Assembly: GCF_963378095.1 (NCBI RefSeq)
Contig: NZ_OY726397.1
Location: 4,898,001 to 4,962,000, forward strand
DNA: 64,000 nt
Origin: Mycolicibacterium sp. MU0053
GTDB lineage: Bacteria; Actinomycetota; Actinomycetes; Mycobacteriales; Mycobacteriaceae
Reading direction: 5' to 3'
Below, in pieces: positions 18,518 through 26,546 of the stretch. The notes below the pieces were generated by a model. It was not told the origin of the DNA. It ran no database searches and was given only the letters and a program-made list of their open reading frames with translations. The position numbers were made by a program, and so were the translations under genes. Position 1 is the first letter of the stretch. The number at the start of each line of letters is the position of its first letter.

Positions 18518-19414
18518 TCAGTCGAGGATAGGCGGGGACCAGTAGGCCAGCAGCTCCGCGAAGGTGTCGAAGGCGGCCTTGTTCACCCCGTAGGTGGCTT
18601 CCAGGTGGATGCTCAGCGGGAAGCCGAGGTCGGCAACCCCGTCGATGACCCGCTGGTAGAGGTCGAGCATCTGCCGGCGGCGCTGGGCCGGTTCGGCCGC
18701 GGCCAGCGTTTTGACAAAGGCCTGTTCCTCGGCGACCGCGGCGTTACCGGGGTCCTGGATCAGCCAGTTGATCAGACCGACTCTGGTCTCGACCTGCGGC
18801 ACGAACCCGAACGACAGCAGGATCTCGGGGCGGTGGTCGGTCTCGGCGGCGAATCGGGCCAGGAAGTCCACGATCGCGTCGGAATACAGCAGCTGCGTCA
18901 GCCCGTAGGTGATGCCGCGGTCGCACTTGAAGTTGAACCGGCCGTGTTCCCCGTCGCGGGTCGGAATCAGGATCGCGCCGCGGTTCGGCACCTCGGCCTC
19001 GAAGATCGACAACGCGTCGGTGGGGGCGACACCCGAGCCTTCCCCGTCGTTCATGGTGCGCGGGACGCCGACGAAGGCGATCCCCTCGATGCCGGCTCCG
19101 CGCAGGTCCAGCACGCGCCGGCGCAACGTCGGCTCATCCATGAACGCGGTGACCTGGGTGCACAACCCGCTGACCCCGGGCAGTTCCGGCCTGATGGTCT
19201 GCCAGTAGTCCAGGACGTCCATCTTGGGCTTCATCTCGATGGGGCGGTCGCCGTCCTCCTCGATCATGCTGGGCATCATTACGTGCCCGATCCGGCCCTC
19301 CAGCCCGGTCGCCGAGGCCGCCTCCCGCACCTTGTGTGCCTCTTCGATCGCGCGGTCGCGGCCGAGCTCGGCGTTCGGCGGCACGAGTTCGAGCGCAACG
19401 GTGTTAAGGGTCAC
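18518..19414 (-). CDS. Mycobacterial-type methylenetetrahydrofolate reductase
   Basis: A 298-residue protein with a TIM-barrel-like pattern (ALELVPPN at the N terminus, HVMMPSMIEEDGDRPIEMKPKMD, GVSGLCTQVTAF, GVPRTMNDGEGSGVAPTDAL, FNFKCDRGITYGLTQLL). It matches my recollection of the divergent actinobacterial MTHFRs that lack the usual signature yet reduce methylene-THF for methionine synthesis. GTG start with an AAGGAG site six bases upstream; an ATG further upstream in frame lacks one. The assignment is by recalled family similarity; an F420- or flavin-dependent relative is the alternative. Confidence 0.75.
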   Translation of the reverse strand: MTLNTVALELVPPNAELGRDRAIEEAHKVREAASATGLEGRIGHVMMPSMIEEDGDRPIEMKPKMDVLDYWQTIRPELPGVSGLCTQVTAFMDEPTLRRRVLDLRGAGIEGIAFVGVPRTMNDGEGSGVAPTDALSIFEAEVPNRGAILIPTRDGEHGRFNFKCDRGITYGLTQLLYSDAIVDFLARFAAETDHRPEILLSFGFVPQVETRVGLINWLIQDPGNAAVAEEQAFVKTLAAAEPAQRRRQMLDLYQRVIDGVADLGFPLSIHLEATYGVNKAAFDTFAELLAYWSPPILD

Positions 19415-19544
19415 GTAACAGCTCCTTGGACGGCGTGCCGGTGAGTCTGGCGGCAGCGCCCGACTTCGGCGGCCGAGAATCGGCACCTCAGGACACGATA
19501 GCCGCACCTGGTTCGCGGCTGGACGCTAGGACGAGCTCCACGTC

Positions 19545-20762
19545 CTACTGCGAGTCGAACAGGACCGGGACCGCGGTGGGTGATCGGAACACCTGGCCAC
19601 GGATGTGCGGGTCGTCCGCGTCGGGATCCAGTCGGAGGTTCGGCAACCGGTCGAGCAGCAGGTTGATCGCAGCGCGCATCTCGAGGCGCGCGAGGTGCAT
19701 ACCCAGACAGACGTGTACCCCGTGCCCCCAGCCGAGGTTGCCCTTCGGAGTGCGGAAGATGTCGAATGCGTTCGGGTTGGGGTACCGGTCCTCCTGCCGG
19801 TTGGCCGATCCCAACATCGGCATCACCGTCGCGCCGGCCGGGATCTGCACTCCCGCCAGTTCCGTGTCGCGCGTGGCCACGCGAGTGATGGTCAGCAGGG
19901 GTGCTTCCCACCGCACGCCCTCCTCGATGGCCTGGGGCAGCAGCGACCGATCCGCGCGGACGGCGTCCAGCTGGGCCGGCTCCGACAGCAGCGCCAGCAG
20001 CAGGCTGCCCAACGCCCGGTACGTGGTTTCCACGCCGGCGGGCAGCAGCAGCCGCAAAAACGAGAAGATCTCCTCGTCGGCCAGCTTCTCCCCGTCGATT
20101 TCGGCGGCCGCCAATGCGCTGATGAGATCCTCGCGGGGCTCGGCGCGGCGCGCCTCGAGGATCGGCGCGAAGTACTCACACAACGCCGCCGACGCCGCCA
20201 GGCCACGTTCGGGGTTCATCAGCCAGCTCAGCAGGGAGATCGACCACCGTTGGAACTGCGGGTAGTCCGCTTCGGGCAGTCCCAGCAGGCCCGCGATGAT
20301 CTGGCTGGGGTAGTCGAAGGTGAACTCCTTGACGAGGTCGGCCTTGCCGTTCGGTGCGAACTTGTCGATCAGGTCGTTGGCCACCCTGCCAACCAACTCG
20401 TCCTCCCAGCGCGCCAACGCCTTCTGCGTGAACGCCTTCTGCACCAGGGCGCGTAGCCGGCCGTGCACCGGTTCGTCCATGCCGAGCATGACCCGCTCAC
20501 CCAGCACCGGTCCGAACGCCGCGATCACGCTGGCCGACGAGAAAGTCTGGTTGTCGCGCAGCATCTGCTGCACTTCCTCGTAGCGGTACACGATGAACAT
20601 CGGCAACGACTCCTCGTGCGGCAGCGCACCGGAGGTTTCCAACCGTTGTACGGGCTGCTCGTGGCGCAACCGGGCCAGTTCGGTGTACGGGTCGCGGACG
20701 TCACCGGATATCGCGTCGTCGAAGGACCCGAAGTCGTCGAGGTCGTCGAATAGCTGCTCCAT
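19545..20762 (-). CDS. Cytochrome P450 with variant heme loop
   Basis: A 405-residue P450 from a different subfamily than the three close paralogues in this window. The I helix reads PAGVETT and the K helix EEGVR (ExxR). The heme loop reads WGHGVHVCLG: the usual first Phe of FxxGxxxCxG is Trp, a substitution expected to tune the heme potential. ATG at 20762 with CAAGGAG. It opens downstream of the aldehyde dehydrogenase gene (41-base gap), so it is likely in the leftward unit that begins near 25588. Confidence 0.93.
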   Translation of the reverse strand: MEQLFDDLDDFGSFDDAISGDVRDPYTELARLRHEQPVQRLETSGALPHEESLPMFIVYRYEEVQQMLRDNQTFSSASVIAAFGPVLGERVMLGMDEPVHGRLRALVQKAFTQKALARWEDELVGRVANDLIDKFAPNGKADLVKEFTFDYPSQIIAGLLGLPEADYPQFQRWSISLLSWLMNPERGLAASAALCEYFAPILEARRAEPREDLISALAAAEIDGEKLADEEIFSFLRLLLPAGVETTYRALGSLLLALLSEPAQLDAVRADRSLLPQAIEEGVRWEAPLLTITRVATRDTELAGVQIPAGATVMPMLGSANRQEDRYPNPNAFDIFRTPKGNLGWGHGVHVCLGMHLARLEMRAAINLLLDRLPNLRLDPDADDPHIRGQVFRSPTAVPVLFDSQ

Positions 20763-20803
20763 GCTGCTCCTTGAGGGATGAACGTGCTTGGCGCAAGCAA
20801 AGA

Positions 20804-22288
20804 TCACTGAGCCGGATAGGCCACCGATTTCACTTCCGTGTACTGACTGAAGCCGACGAGGCCGTTCTGCCGGCCCACGCCGCTGTCCTTGTAGCCGCCG
20901 AACGGGGTGTCCGCGCCGTACCCGGCGGTGCCGTTGAGCCCGATGAATCCCGCCCGCAACCGTCGCGCCACCGCCAGGGAGCGCTCCAGCGAATTCGACA
21001 TCACGTTTCCGGCGAGGCCGTACGCGCTGTCGTTGGCGATGCGAACCGCATCGTCCTCGTCGTCATAGGGGATGACCGCGAGGACGGGCCCGAAGATCTC
21101 CTCCTGCGCGATGGTCATCTTGTTGTCGACGTCGATGAAAAGTGTTGGGCTGACCCAGAATCCCTTGTCGAACTCGGTGGGCGGTTCGGTGCTGCCCACC
21201 AGCATCTTCGCGCCCTCGTCGATGCCCTTCCGGATGTAGCCCAGAATGCGGGACTGCTGCCTGGCCGAGATCACCGGGCCGCACAGGGTGCCGGGGTCCT
21301 GGGGATCGCCGGCGGCCATGTTCTGGTACATGCCCTGCAGGATCGCGACGCCCTCGTCATACCGGGAGCGGGGCAGCAGCATCCGGGTCGGCGCCGCGCA
21401 TCCCTGGCCGGCGTGCATCAACGGCCCGATGCCGAGCAGGCACGCAGTATTGAAGTCGGCGTCGTCCAGAACGATGGTGGCCGACTTACCGCCGAGTTCG
21501 AGGAACAGCCGTTTCATGGTTGCGGCCCCCTTCTCCATGATGCGTTTACCGACCCCGGTGGAGCCGGTGAACGAGATCATGTCCACCTTGGGCGAGATGG
21601 TCAGCTCTTCGCCGACAAGGTGATCCGAAGCGGTCACCACATTCACCACACCGGCGGGGATGTCGGTGTGCTCGGCGATAAGCCGTCCCAGCCGGGTGGC
21701 GTTGAAGGGGGTGTCGGGCGCGGGTTTGAGCACCACGGTGTTGCCCGCCGCAAGCGCCTGTCCGAGCTTGTTGATGCTCACCTCGAACGGGAAATTCCAC
21801 GGCACGATGGCACCGACCACGCCGACCGGCTCGTGCCAGACCTTGCGGGTGGTGTTGACGCCGGTGACCGAGACCACGGTGTCGCCGAGATCGATTTCCC
21901 ACGGGAAGGTTTCGATCAACCGGGCCGGATACCTGAGGCCGTCGGCGAGCGGGGCGTCCAACTGCGGGCCATGGGTCAATGCGCGCGGCGCACCCACCTC
22001 GCGGATCAACTCTTCCCGCAGTTCCTCCACTTCGGCTTCGATGGCCTCATGCAGCTGCTCGAGGCACCGCTTGCGCAGTTGATGCTGGCGCGACCAGTCG
22101 CTGTCGTCGAACGACCGGCGGGCGGCCTCGATCGCGCGGCGCATGTCCGCCGTCGACGCGTCGGCCACCTCGCCGAGCACGTCTTCGTTCGAGGGGTTGA
22201 TGTTGGTGAAGGTGCCGGCCTCACCGTCGACGAGTTTGCCGTCGATCAACATTCTGGACTCGAACGTCACAGCCGGGGCCTCAGCCAT
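20804..22288 (-). CDS. Aldehyde dehydrogenase family protein
   Basis: A 494-residue NAD(P)+-dependent ALDH. It has PWNFPF, KPAPDTP (NAD-binding Lys), FTGSTGVGKRI (the Gly loop), LELGGKSA with the general-base Glu, and the nucleophile in AGQGCAAPTR. The length is standard. It would oxidise an aldehyde made by P450/SDR steps to an acid. The ATG at 22288 overlaps the stop of the upstream SDR by 8 bases, pointing to translational coupling and a shared pathway. Confidence 0.95.
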   Translation of the reverse strand: MAEAPAVTFESRMLIDGKLVDGEAGTFTNINPSNEDVLGEVADASTADMRRAIEAARRSFDDSDWSRQHQLRKRCLEQLHEAIEAEVEELREELIREVGAPRALTHGPQLDAPLADGLRYPARLIETFPWEIDLGDTVVSVTGVNTTRKVWHEPVGVVGAIVPWNFPFEVSINKLGQALAAGNTVVLKPAPDTPFNATRLGRLIAEHTDIPAGVVNVVTASDHLVGEELTISPKVDMISFTGSTGVGKRIMEKGAATMKRLFLELGGKSATIVLDDADFNTACLLGIGPLMHAGQGCAAPTRMLLPRSRYDEGVAILQGMYQNMAAGDPQDPGTLCGPVISARQQSRILGYIRKGIDEGAKMLVGSTEPPTEFDKGFWVSPTLFIDVDNKMTIAQEEIFGPVLAVIPYDDEDDAVRIANDSAYGLAGNVMSNSLERSLAVARRLRAGFIGLNGTAGYGADTPFGGYKDSGVGRQNGLVGFSQYTEVKSVAYPAQ

Positions 22289-23294
22289 CGGTCTCACTCT
22301 TCTTCTCGGTGGATTTCTTGGCATGCCGCCGCTCGGCCGCCTCGCCGAGGCGGCGCAGGACCGGCTGCGGAAGGACTTTGGCGGCCAGCACCATGGCCCG
22401 CTGCGCGGCGGTCAACGGCACCGCGCCGCCCCGCATGGCACCCTGCCTCGGAATGCCGAGGACCAGGCGGGACATGTGGTGCATCCCGGCGGCGGGCAGA
22501 ACTCTGTTGGCCACCAACAACATCGACGCCTCGGCGCCGACACCGCGGCGACGAAATGGGGCCCGGTCCCCCAGTGCCCGCAACAGACCATCGGCGAACT
22601 TCTCCGGCGGACGGGCAAAGCTCATCGCAAACCTTCCCCGGGTGTTCATGGTGTCGTGCACCCGGGCGTAGGGCCCGTCGAGAATCCGATCGTCGATGGT
22701 GCCCGCGTCGGTGATGATGTCGGTGTCGTAGGTGCCGGTCACCAGCACCGTCACGCCCAGCCCGAACGGCGCGATCTCGCCGGCCATCGACTCGCCCCAC
22801 CGCTCCAGCGCCCCCTTGGCCGCCGAGTACGCCGCGATGCCCGGCTGTCCGCGCACCCCGCCCGCGCTGGAGATCACCACGATGCGCCCCTGACCCGCAG
22901 CGCGCATAGCGGGCAGCAGAGCCTTGGTCAGCGCGACCGGCCCCATGACGTGGGTGGCGAACATGTCCTGCCACAGCTGGACATCCGCTTCCTCCACCAT
23001 GCCCGCGGCGGAAATCCCGGCGTTGTGCACCAGCGCGTAGGGCGCACCGACCGTCTCCTCGATAACCTTGGCGGCAGCGGCGATCGACGCCGTGTCCATC
23101 AGGTCCAGCTGGACGGCGATCAGTCGGTCGTCGTCCTCGCTCGCCCCGGTCGCCTCCCGCAGCAGCGGCATCCCGCGATCGGGGGTGCGCATCGCGGCGA
23201 CCACGCGCCACCCCTCGCGATAGAGGCGCACGGCCGAGGTGAAGCCCAGGCCCCGCGACGCTCCGGTGACGACGACGGTGCGCGGCTCAGCCAT
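22281..23294 (-). CDS. SDR family oxidoreductase
   Basis: A 337-residue SDR with an extended C-terminal region. TGASRGLGF is at residues 9-17, then NAGIS, SSAGG and YSAAKGA (catalytic Tyr/Lys). The last 90 residues (MSFARPPEKFADGLLRALGD... and a Lys/Glu-rich end) are typical of long membrane-interacting SDRs of the retinol/17-beta-HSD-like kind, which suits a lipophilic alcohol. It overlaps the ALDH gene by 8 bases and the AveC-like gene upstream by 8 bases, so the three are tightly coupled. ATG start at 23294. Confidence 0.9.
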   Translation of the reverse strand: MAEPRTVVVTGASRGLGFTSAVRLYREGWRVVAAMRTPDRGMPLLREATGASEDDDRLIAVQLDLMDTASIAAAAKVIEETVGAPYALVHNAGISAAGMVEEADVQLWQDMFATHVMGPVALTKALLPAMRAAGQGRIVVISSAGGVRGQPGIAAYSAAKGALERWGESMAGEIAPFGLGVTVLVTGTYDTDIITDAGTIDDRILDGPYARVHDTMNTRGRFAMSFARPPEKFADGLLRALGDRAPFRRRGVGAEASMLLVANRVLPAAGMHHMSRLVLGIPRQGAMRGGAVPLTAAQRAMVLAAKVLPQPVLRRLGEAAERRHAKKSTEKKSETDG

Positions 23295-24438
23295 CCTGGT
23301 TCTCCGGCGCGCAGTTGCCTTCACCCGGCGGCGGCGGTTCGACGTCGGGCCGCCCGTTCGGCAGGCCGCTCTGCCAGGTGGCCCACTTTCCGACCGAGAA
23401 CGGCCCCTCGGCGCCCTCGCGTTCGAAATAGCCTTGTGGGTCATACACTTTGGCCTCGGGGTACGGCCACGGGCAGGCCACCGCGGTCGCCAGCCCGCTC
23501 GCCTTGATCGCGGCGAACCAGGATCCGTAGGCGAAGTAGGCGACGTTGATGATGACGAACATCACCAGGAAGGTGCCCAGCGCCGGCTTCGTCGGGAACA
23601 GTCGCGCCCGGGCCGCGAGTTTCTCGGCGACCGACTTGCCGGTGTCATCGCGGTAGCACAGGACCGCCGCCGGGATCATCACGAACGTCACCGCCAGCGA
23701 CTCCCAGATCAGCGGGAATTGGAAGGTCGTGCCGGGGAACAGCGTTCCGAACGGGATCGCCTGCGAATAGATGTACAGGCCGGTGCGGACCAGGCTCACC
23801 TCGAGAATGGCGTCGAAGACGAACCCGATGACCAGCACCAGCAGGCCCAGGCTGATCAACGGATGCCGCGACACGAACGCCGTGGGGCCGTGCTTGGCCT
23901 GCCACTTGCGCAGAATCCAGATCGCCGGGAAGAACGGCGCGAAGTAGAACGCGACGTAGCCGAACACGATGAACGGCTCGACCGTCGGCGACAGCATGAT
24001 CAGCGGCCAATTCTCGGGCCAGTGAATGAGTTCGGGGTTGTAGACCGCGAACGGCGCCCAGTTCATGATCGGGTCCTGCCACACGATAAGCGTGGTGCAC
24101 AGGAACATCAGCATGATCGGGCTGCCCGGATCGCGGCGCCAGCCCCGGACGAAGATCGCGACCAGGATCACCAGCAGCACCACGGTGCCGATCTGGTGGA
24201 CCCACAGCCAGCCGTCGAAGCCGAAGAGGAACTCCACCGGCCGGGGCCGGCCTTCGAGGTTCGGATTCGCGACCCGGGGGTGGACCTCGGTGCGCGCGAA
24301 GGCGATGAAGATCCCGAAGAAGGCGACGAGCGCGAACGCGCCGAGCCACCGACCCCAGTTCGGCCCGTTGCCCGCGGACTTGCTGCTGGCCTCGCCCGGT
24401 GTCTTCTCCGTGACCAGCGGGGTCTCCTCGGTGGTCAT
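23287..24438 (-). CDS. AveC-like (spirocyclase family) multi-pass membrane protein
   Basis: A 383-residue integral membrane protein with about seven hydrophobic segments (near residues 30-46, 78-98, 108-125, 146-172, 195-215, 238-260, 290-310) and a Pro/Glu-rich cytosolic tail. Motifs such as FGFDGWLWVHQIG, WQDPIMNW and PWPYPEAKVYDPQG suggest the AveC family, named for the avermectin protein that makes or dehydrates a spiroketal. In mycobacteria the function is unknown. It is coupled to an SDR and ALDH downstream. A second family member lies at 47182. The family call is from recalled motifs, so moderately sure. Confidence 0.72.
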   Translation of the reverse strand: MTTEETPLVTEKTPGEASSKSAGNGPNWGRWLGAFALVAFFGIFIAFARTEVHPRVANPNLEGRPRPVEFLFGFDGWLWVHQIGTVVLLVILVAIFVRGWRRDPGSPIMLMFLCTTLIVWQDPIMNWAPFAVYNPELIHWPENWPLIMLSPTVEPFIVFGYVAFYFAPFFPAIWILRKWQAKHGPTAFVSRHPLISLGLLVLVIGFVFDAILEVSLVRTGLYIYSQAIPFGTLFPGTTFQFPLIWESLAVTFVMIPAAVLCYRDDTGKSVAEKLAARARLFPTKPALGTFLVMFVIINVAYFAYGSWFAAIKASGLATAVACPWPYPEAKVYDPQGYFEREGAEGPFSVGKWATWQSGLPNGRPDVEPPPPGEGNCAPENQDG

Positions 24439-24469
24439 CGGGGGTCTCGGATCGGCACGTCCATCGGTG

Positions 24470-25588
24470 TCAGCCTTCCTCGCCGAAGCGATCGACCAGA
24501 TGCGAATTGATGCCGTCCGCGTCGAGGGTCCGTGCCACCAGATACCCCGAGCCCATCCACGCCCGTCGGGTCCATTTGCCGAAGGACACCCGGGTGCCGG
24601 GCGCGCCGGAGGCGGCGGGCATCATCTTGACCCGCTCGAGGGCTTCCTTGACGCCGCGCGGGCTCAGCGGATGTGCGTCGGCGAACGCCCGCACCAACGT
24701 GGCGGCGACATCGTGGTTCACCACCGACACGCAGTACTCGGGACGACTGCCGTCGTACCTCGTCGCGTACCGATCGAGCCAGGCCTGCCCCACCGGGTTG
24801 CCCTCGTCGTACTGATCGACCCCGATCCAGCCCAGGAAGGCGTTCCACATGATGGGGTTGACCCACGCGTTCTGGAACGCGGTGGTGGTGAAGCGCGGTG
24901 GATCCCAGTCGACGGCCTCGAGCGCGGGATTGATGAACACGATCCCGAACCCGAATCCGAGGTGGACGATCGCCTCGGCCTTCGCCTCGTGCAGGGTGCG
25001 GACGGCCTCGTCGATGTCCTGGGCGGTCTGGGCGATCGCGGCCTCCGCGACGATGCGAATGTTCCTGCGCCGAGCGGCACTTCGCAGGTTCTTCAGATAG
25101 GTCTCGCCAATGAGGTTCTGCTCTACCAGCACCCCGATTTCGGTCAATCCGCGCTTGGCGATCAGGTCGATGAGAAAGATCGGCTCGTCGGTCAGCGACC
25201 CCTGCGGAAAGGCGAAGGTCCACTCCCCGAGCCAGTCATCGGTGCCGGTGACGCTGATGGCCGGGACCTTGAATCGCTCCTCGATCGCTTCCCGCACCGG
25301 CACGCAGTTGTCGGTGATGTTCGGCCCGAACACCACCAGGCAGCCCTCGTCGACGAGTTCGCCGTACGCATCGATGACCGCCTTGACCGAACCCTTCGGC
25401 AGACCCTCGACCTCGCGGTAGATCATCTGCACCGGCCGATCCATCAGTCCCTGTTGGACCGCCTCTTCGAATACCAGATCGAAGGTCTGGGTGAAAGAGC
25501 CCATCAACTCCTCCGGGAACCCCGGCGGCAAGGTGAAGTCCATCAGGTAGCCGACCTTGATGGGCTCTGCGGTGCTCTCGTACGACAT
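24470..25588 (-). CDS. ABC-type substrate-binding-like protein (LivJ/AmiC fold) without a signal peptide
   Basis: A 372-residue periplasmic-binding-protein type 1 fold (KVGYLMDFTLPPG start, VVFGPNITDNCVPVREAIEE, PAISVTGTDDWL, IGVLVEQNLIGETYLKNL, then the second lobe). The N terminus MSYESTAEPIKV has no hydrophobic stretch or lipobox, and the longer ATG start at 25624 adds none. It is therefore predicted to be cytoplasmic, like the amide sensor AmiC, rather than a transporter component; no permease or ATPase genes lie nearby. ATG at 25588 with GGAGG. A 16-base regulon element lies at 25630-25645. Confidence 0.85.
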   Translation of the reverse strand: MSYESTAEPIKVGYLMDFTLPPGFPEELMGSFTQTFDLVFEEAVQQGLMDRPVQMIYREVEGLPKGSVKAVIDAYGELVDEGCLVVFGPNITDNCVPVREAIEERFKVPAISVTGTDDWLGEWTFAFPQGSLTDEPIFLIDLIAKRGLTEIGVLVEQNLIGETYLKNLRSAARRRNIRIVAEAAIAQTAQDIDEAVRTLHEAKAEAIVHLGFGFGIVFINPALEAVDWDPPRFTTTAFQNAWVNPIMWNAFLGWIGVDQYDEGNPVGQAWLDRYATRYDGSRPEYCVSVVNHDVAATLVRAFADAHPLSPRGVKEALERVKMMPAASGAPGTRVSFGKWTRRAWMGSGYLVARTLDADGINSHLVDRFGEEG

Positions 25589-25629
25589 TTGACCTCCGAG
25601 GTGGGGTTCCGGGCCGTACCCCATGTGTA

Positions 25630-25645
25630 ACCTAATATTTGTTGC
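25630..25645 (-). promoter_or_regulatory. 16-base regulon element (site B)
   Basis: Read toward the binding-protein gene it is GCAACAAATATTAGGT, followed by TACAC. It is 42 bases before the ATG at 25588. TAGGTT fits a mycobacterial TANNNT -10 box, so the element probably overlaps the promoter. Confidence 0.6.
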
Positions 25646-25672
25646 GATCCTATCGGCGGCGGGACTGGAGCG

Positions 25673-26521
25673 TCAATGATTCGGCGCCGGGCGGCCCAGG
25701 TAGAGATCGATCATTTCGCGCAGTCCACGTAGCACGGCCGCGTCGTCGGTGAGCGGGCCCGCAATGGCCACGCGGGCCGCCTCGACGGTCGACAGCCCCT
25801 CGACAATGAGGCGCCCCGCGGCGATGAGCACGCGAGTGGACGCGACCTCCCGCAGCCCGCCGGTCTCGAGGCGCCGGATCGCCTGCCCGAACCGCACCAG
25901 CTCGACCGCGGTGGAATGGTCCACCCCGGCCTCGCGAGCGACGATGCCCTCCTCGATATCCGGCTCGGGGAAACCGAATTCGATCGCGACCATGCGCTGC
26001 CGGGTCGAATCCTTGAGATCCTTGAGCACACTTTGGTAGCCCGGGTTATAGGACACGACGAGGCCGAACCCCGGGGCCGCGTCGAGAGTGATGCCGAGCC
26101 GTTCGATCGGCAACTGCCGCCGGTAGTCGGCCAGCGGGTGCAAGACCACGGTGGTGTCCTGCCGCGCTTCGACCACCTCGTCGAGATAGCAGATCGCGCC
26201 CTCGCGCACGGCCCGGGTCAGGGGACCGTCGACCCAAACCGTCTCGTCGCCCCGCAGCAGGTACCGGCCGACCAGATCGGCGGTGGTGAGGTCGTCGTGG
26301 CAGGCGACCGTGATGAGCGGCCGGCCGAGGTCGTGGGCCATGGCCTCCACGAAGCGGGTCTTTCCGCAGCCGGTGGGACCTTTCAAGACAATCGAGAGGC
26401 CCTGGCGGAAGGCCGCTTTGAACACCGCATCCTCATTGCCCACCGGCTGGTAATACGGTCGGGTGCTCGCCGCCTGCGGGTCCACCCCGTTCTGGTAGAC
26501 GAGCCCGGATTCATTCGACAT
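25673..26521 (-). CDS. CbbQ/NirQ/NorQ-type MoxR AAA+ ATPase
   Basis: A 282-residue AAA+ ATPase. Walker A GPTGCGKT is at 48-55, Walker B YLDE at about 112-115, and the sensor region is VVSYNPGYQ. The C-terminal CbbQ_C-like part follows (FGFPEPDIEEGIVAREAGV...). Family members work with VWA-domain partners (CbbO, NorD) to remodel a client metalloenzyme such as RuBisCO or nitric oxide reductase. The partner gene is directly upstream (25-base gap). No RuBisCO or nor genes are in the window, so the client is unknown; neighbouring P450/SDR/AveC proteins are candidates only by location. Confidence 0.92.
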   Translation of the reverse strand: MSNESGLVYQNGVDPQAASTRPYYQPVGNEDAVFKAAFRQGLSIVLKGPTGCGKTRFVEAMAHDLGRPLITVACHDDLTTADLVGRYLLRGDETVWVDGPLTRAVREGAICYLDEVVEARQDTTVVLHPLADYRRQLPIERLGITLDAAPGFGLVVSYNPGYQSVLKDLKDSTRQRMVAIEFGFPEPDIEEGIVAREAGVDHSTAVELVRFGQAIRRLETGGLREVASTRVLIAAGRLIVEGLSTVEAARVAIAGPLTDDAAVLRGLREMIDLYLGRPAPNH

Positions 26522-26546
26522 CAACACACCTTTCTCCAGGGCCCCA

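Noticed and set aside
20771..22714. A 647-codon plus-strand frame
   Set aside because: It lies antisense to the aldehyde dehydrogenase and SDR genes, with no recognisable domain.
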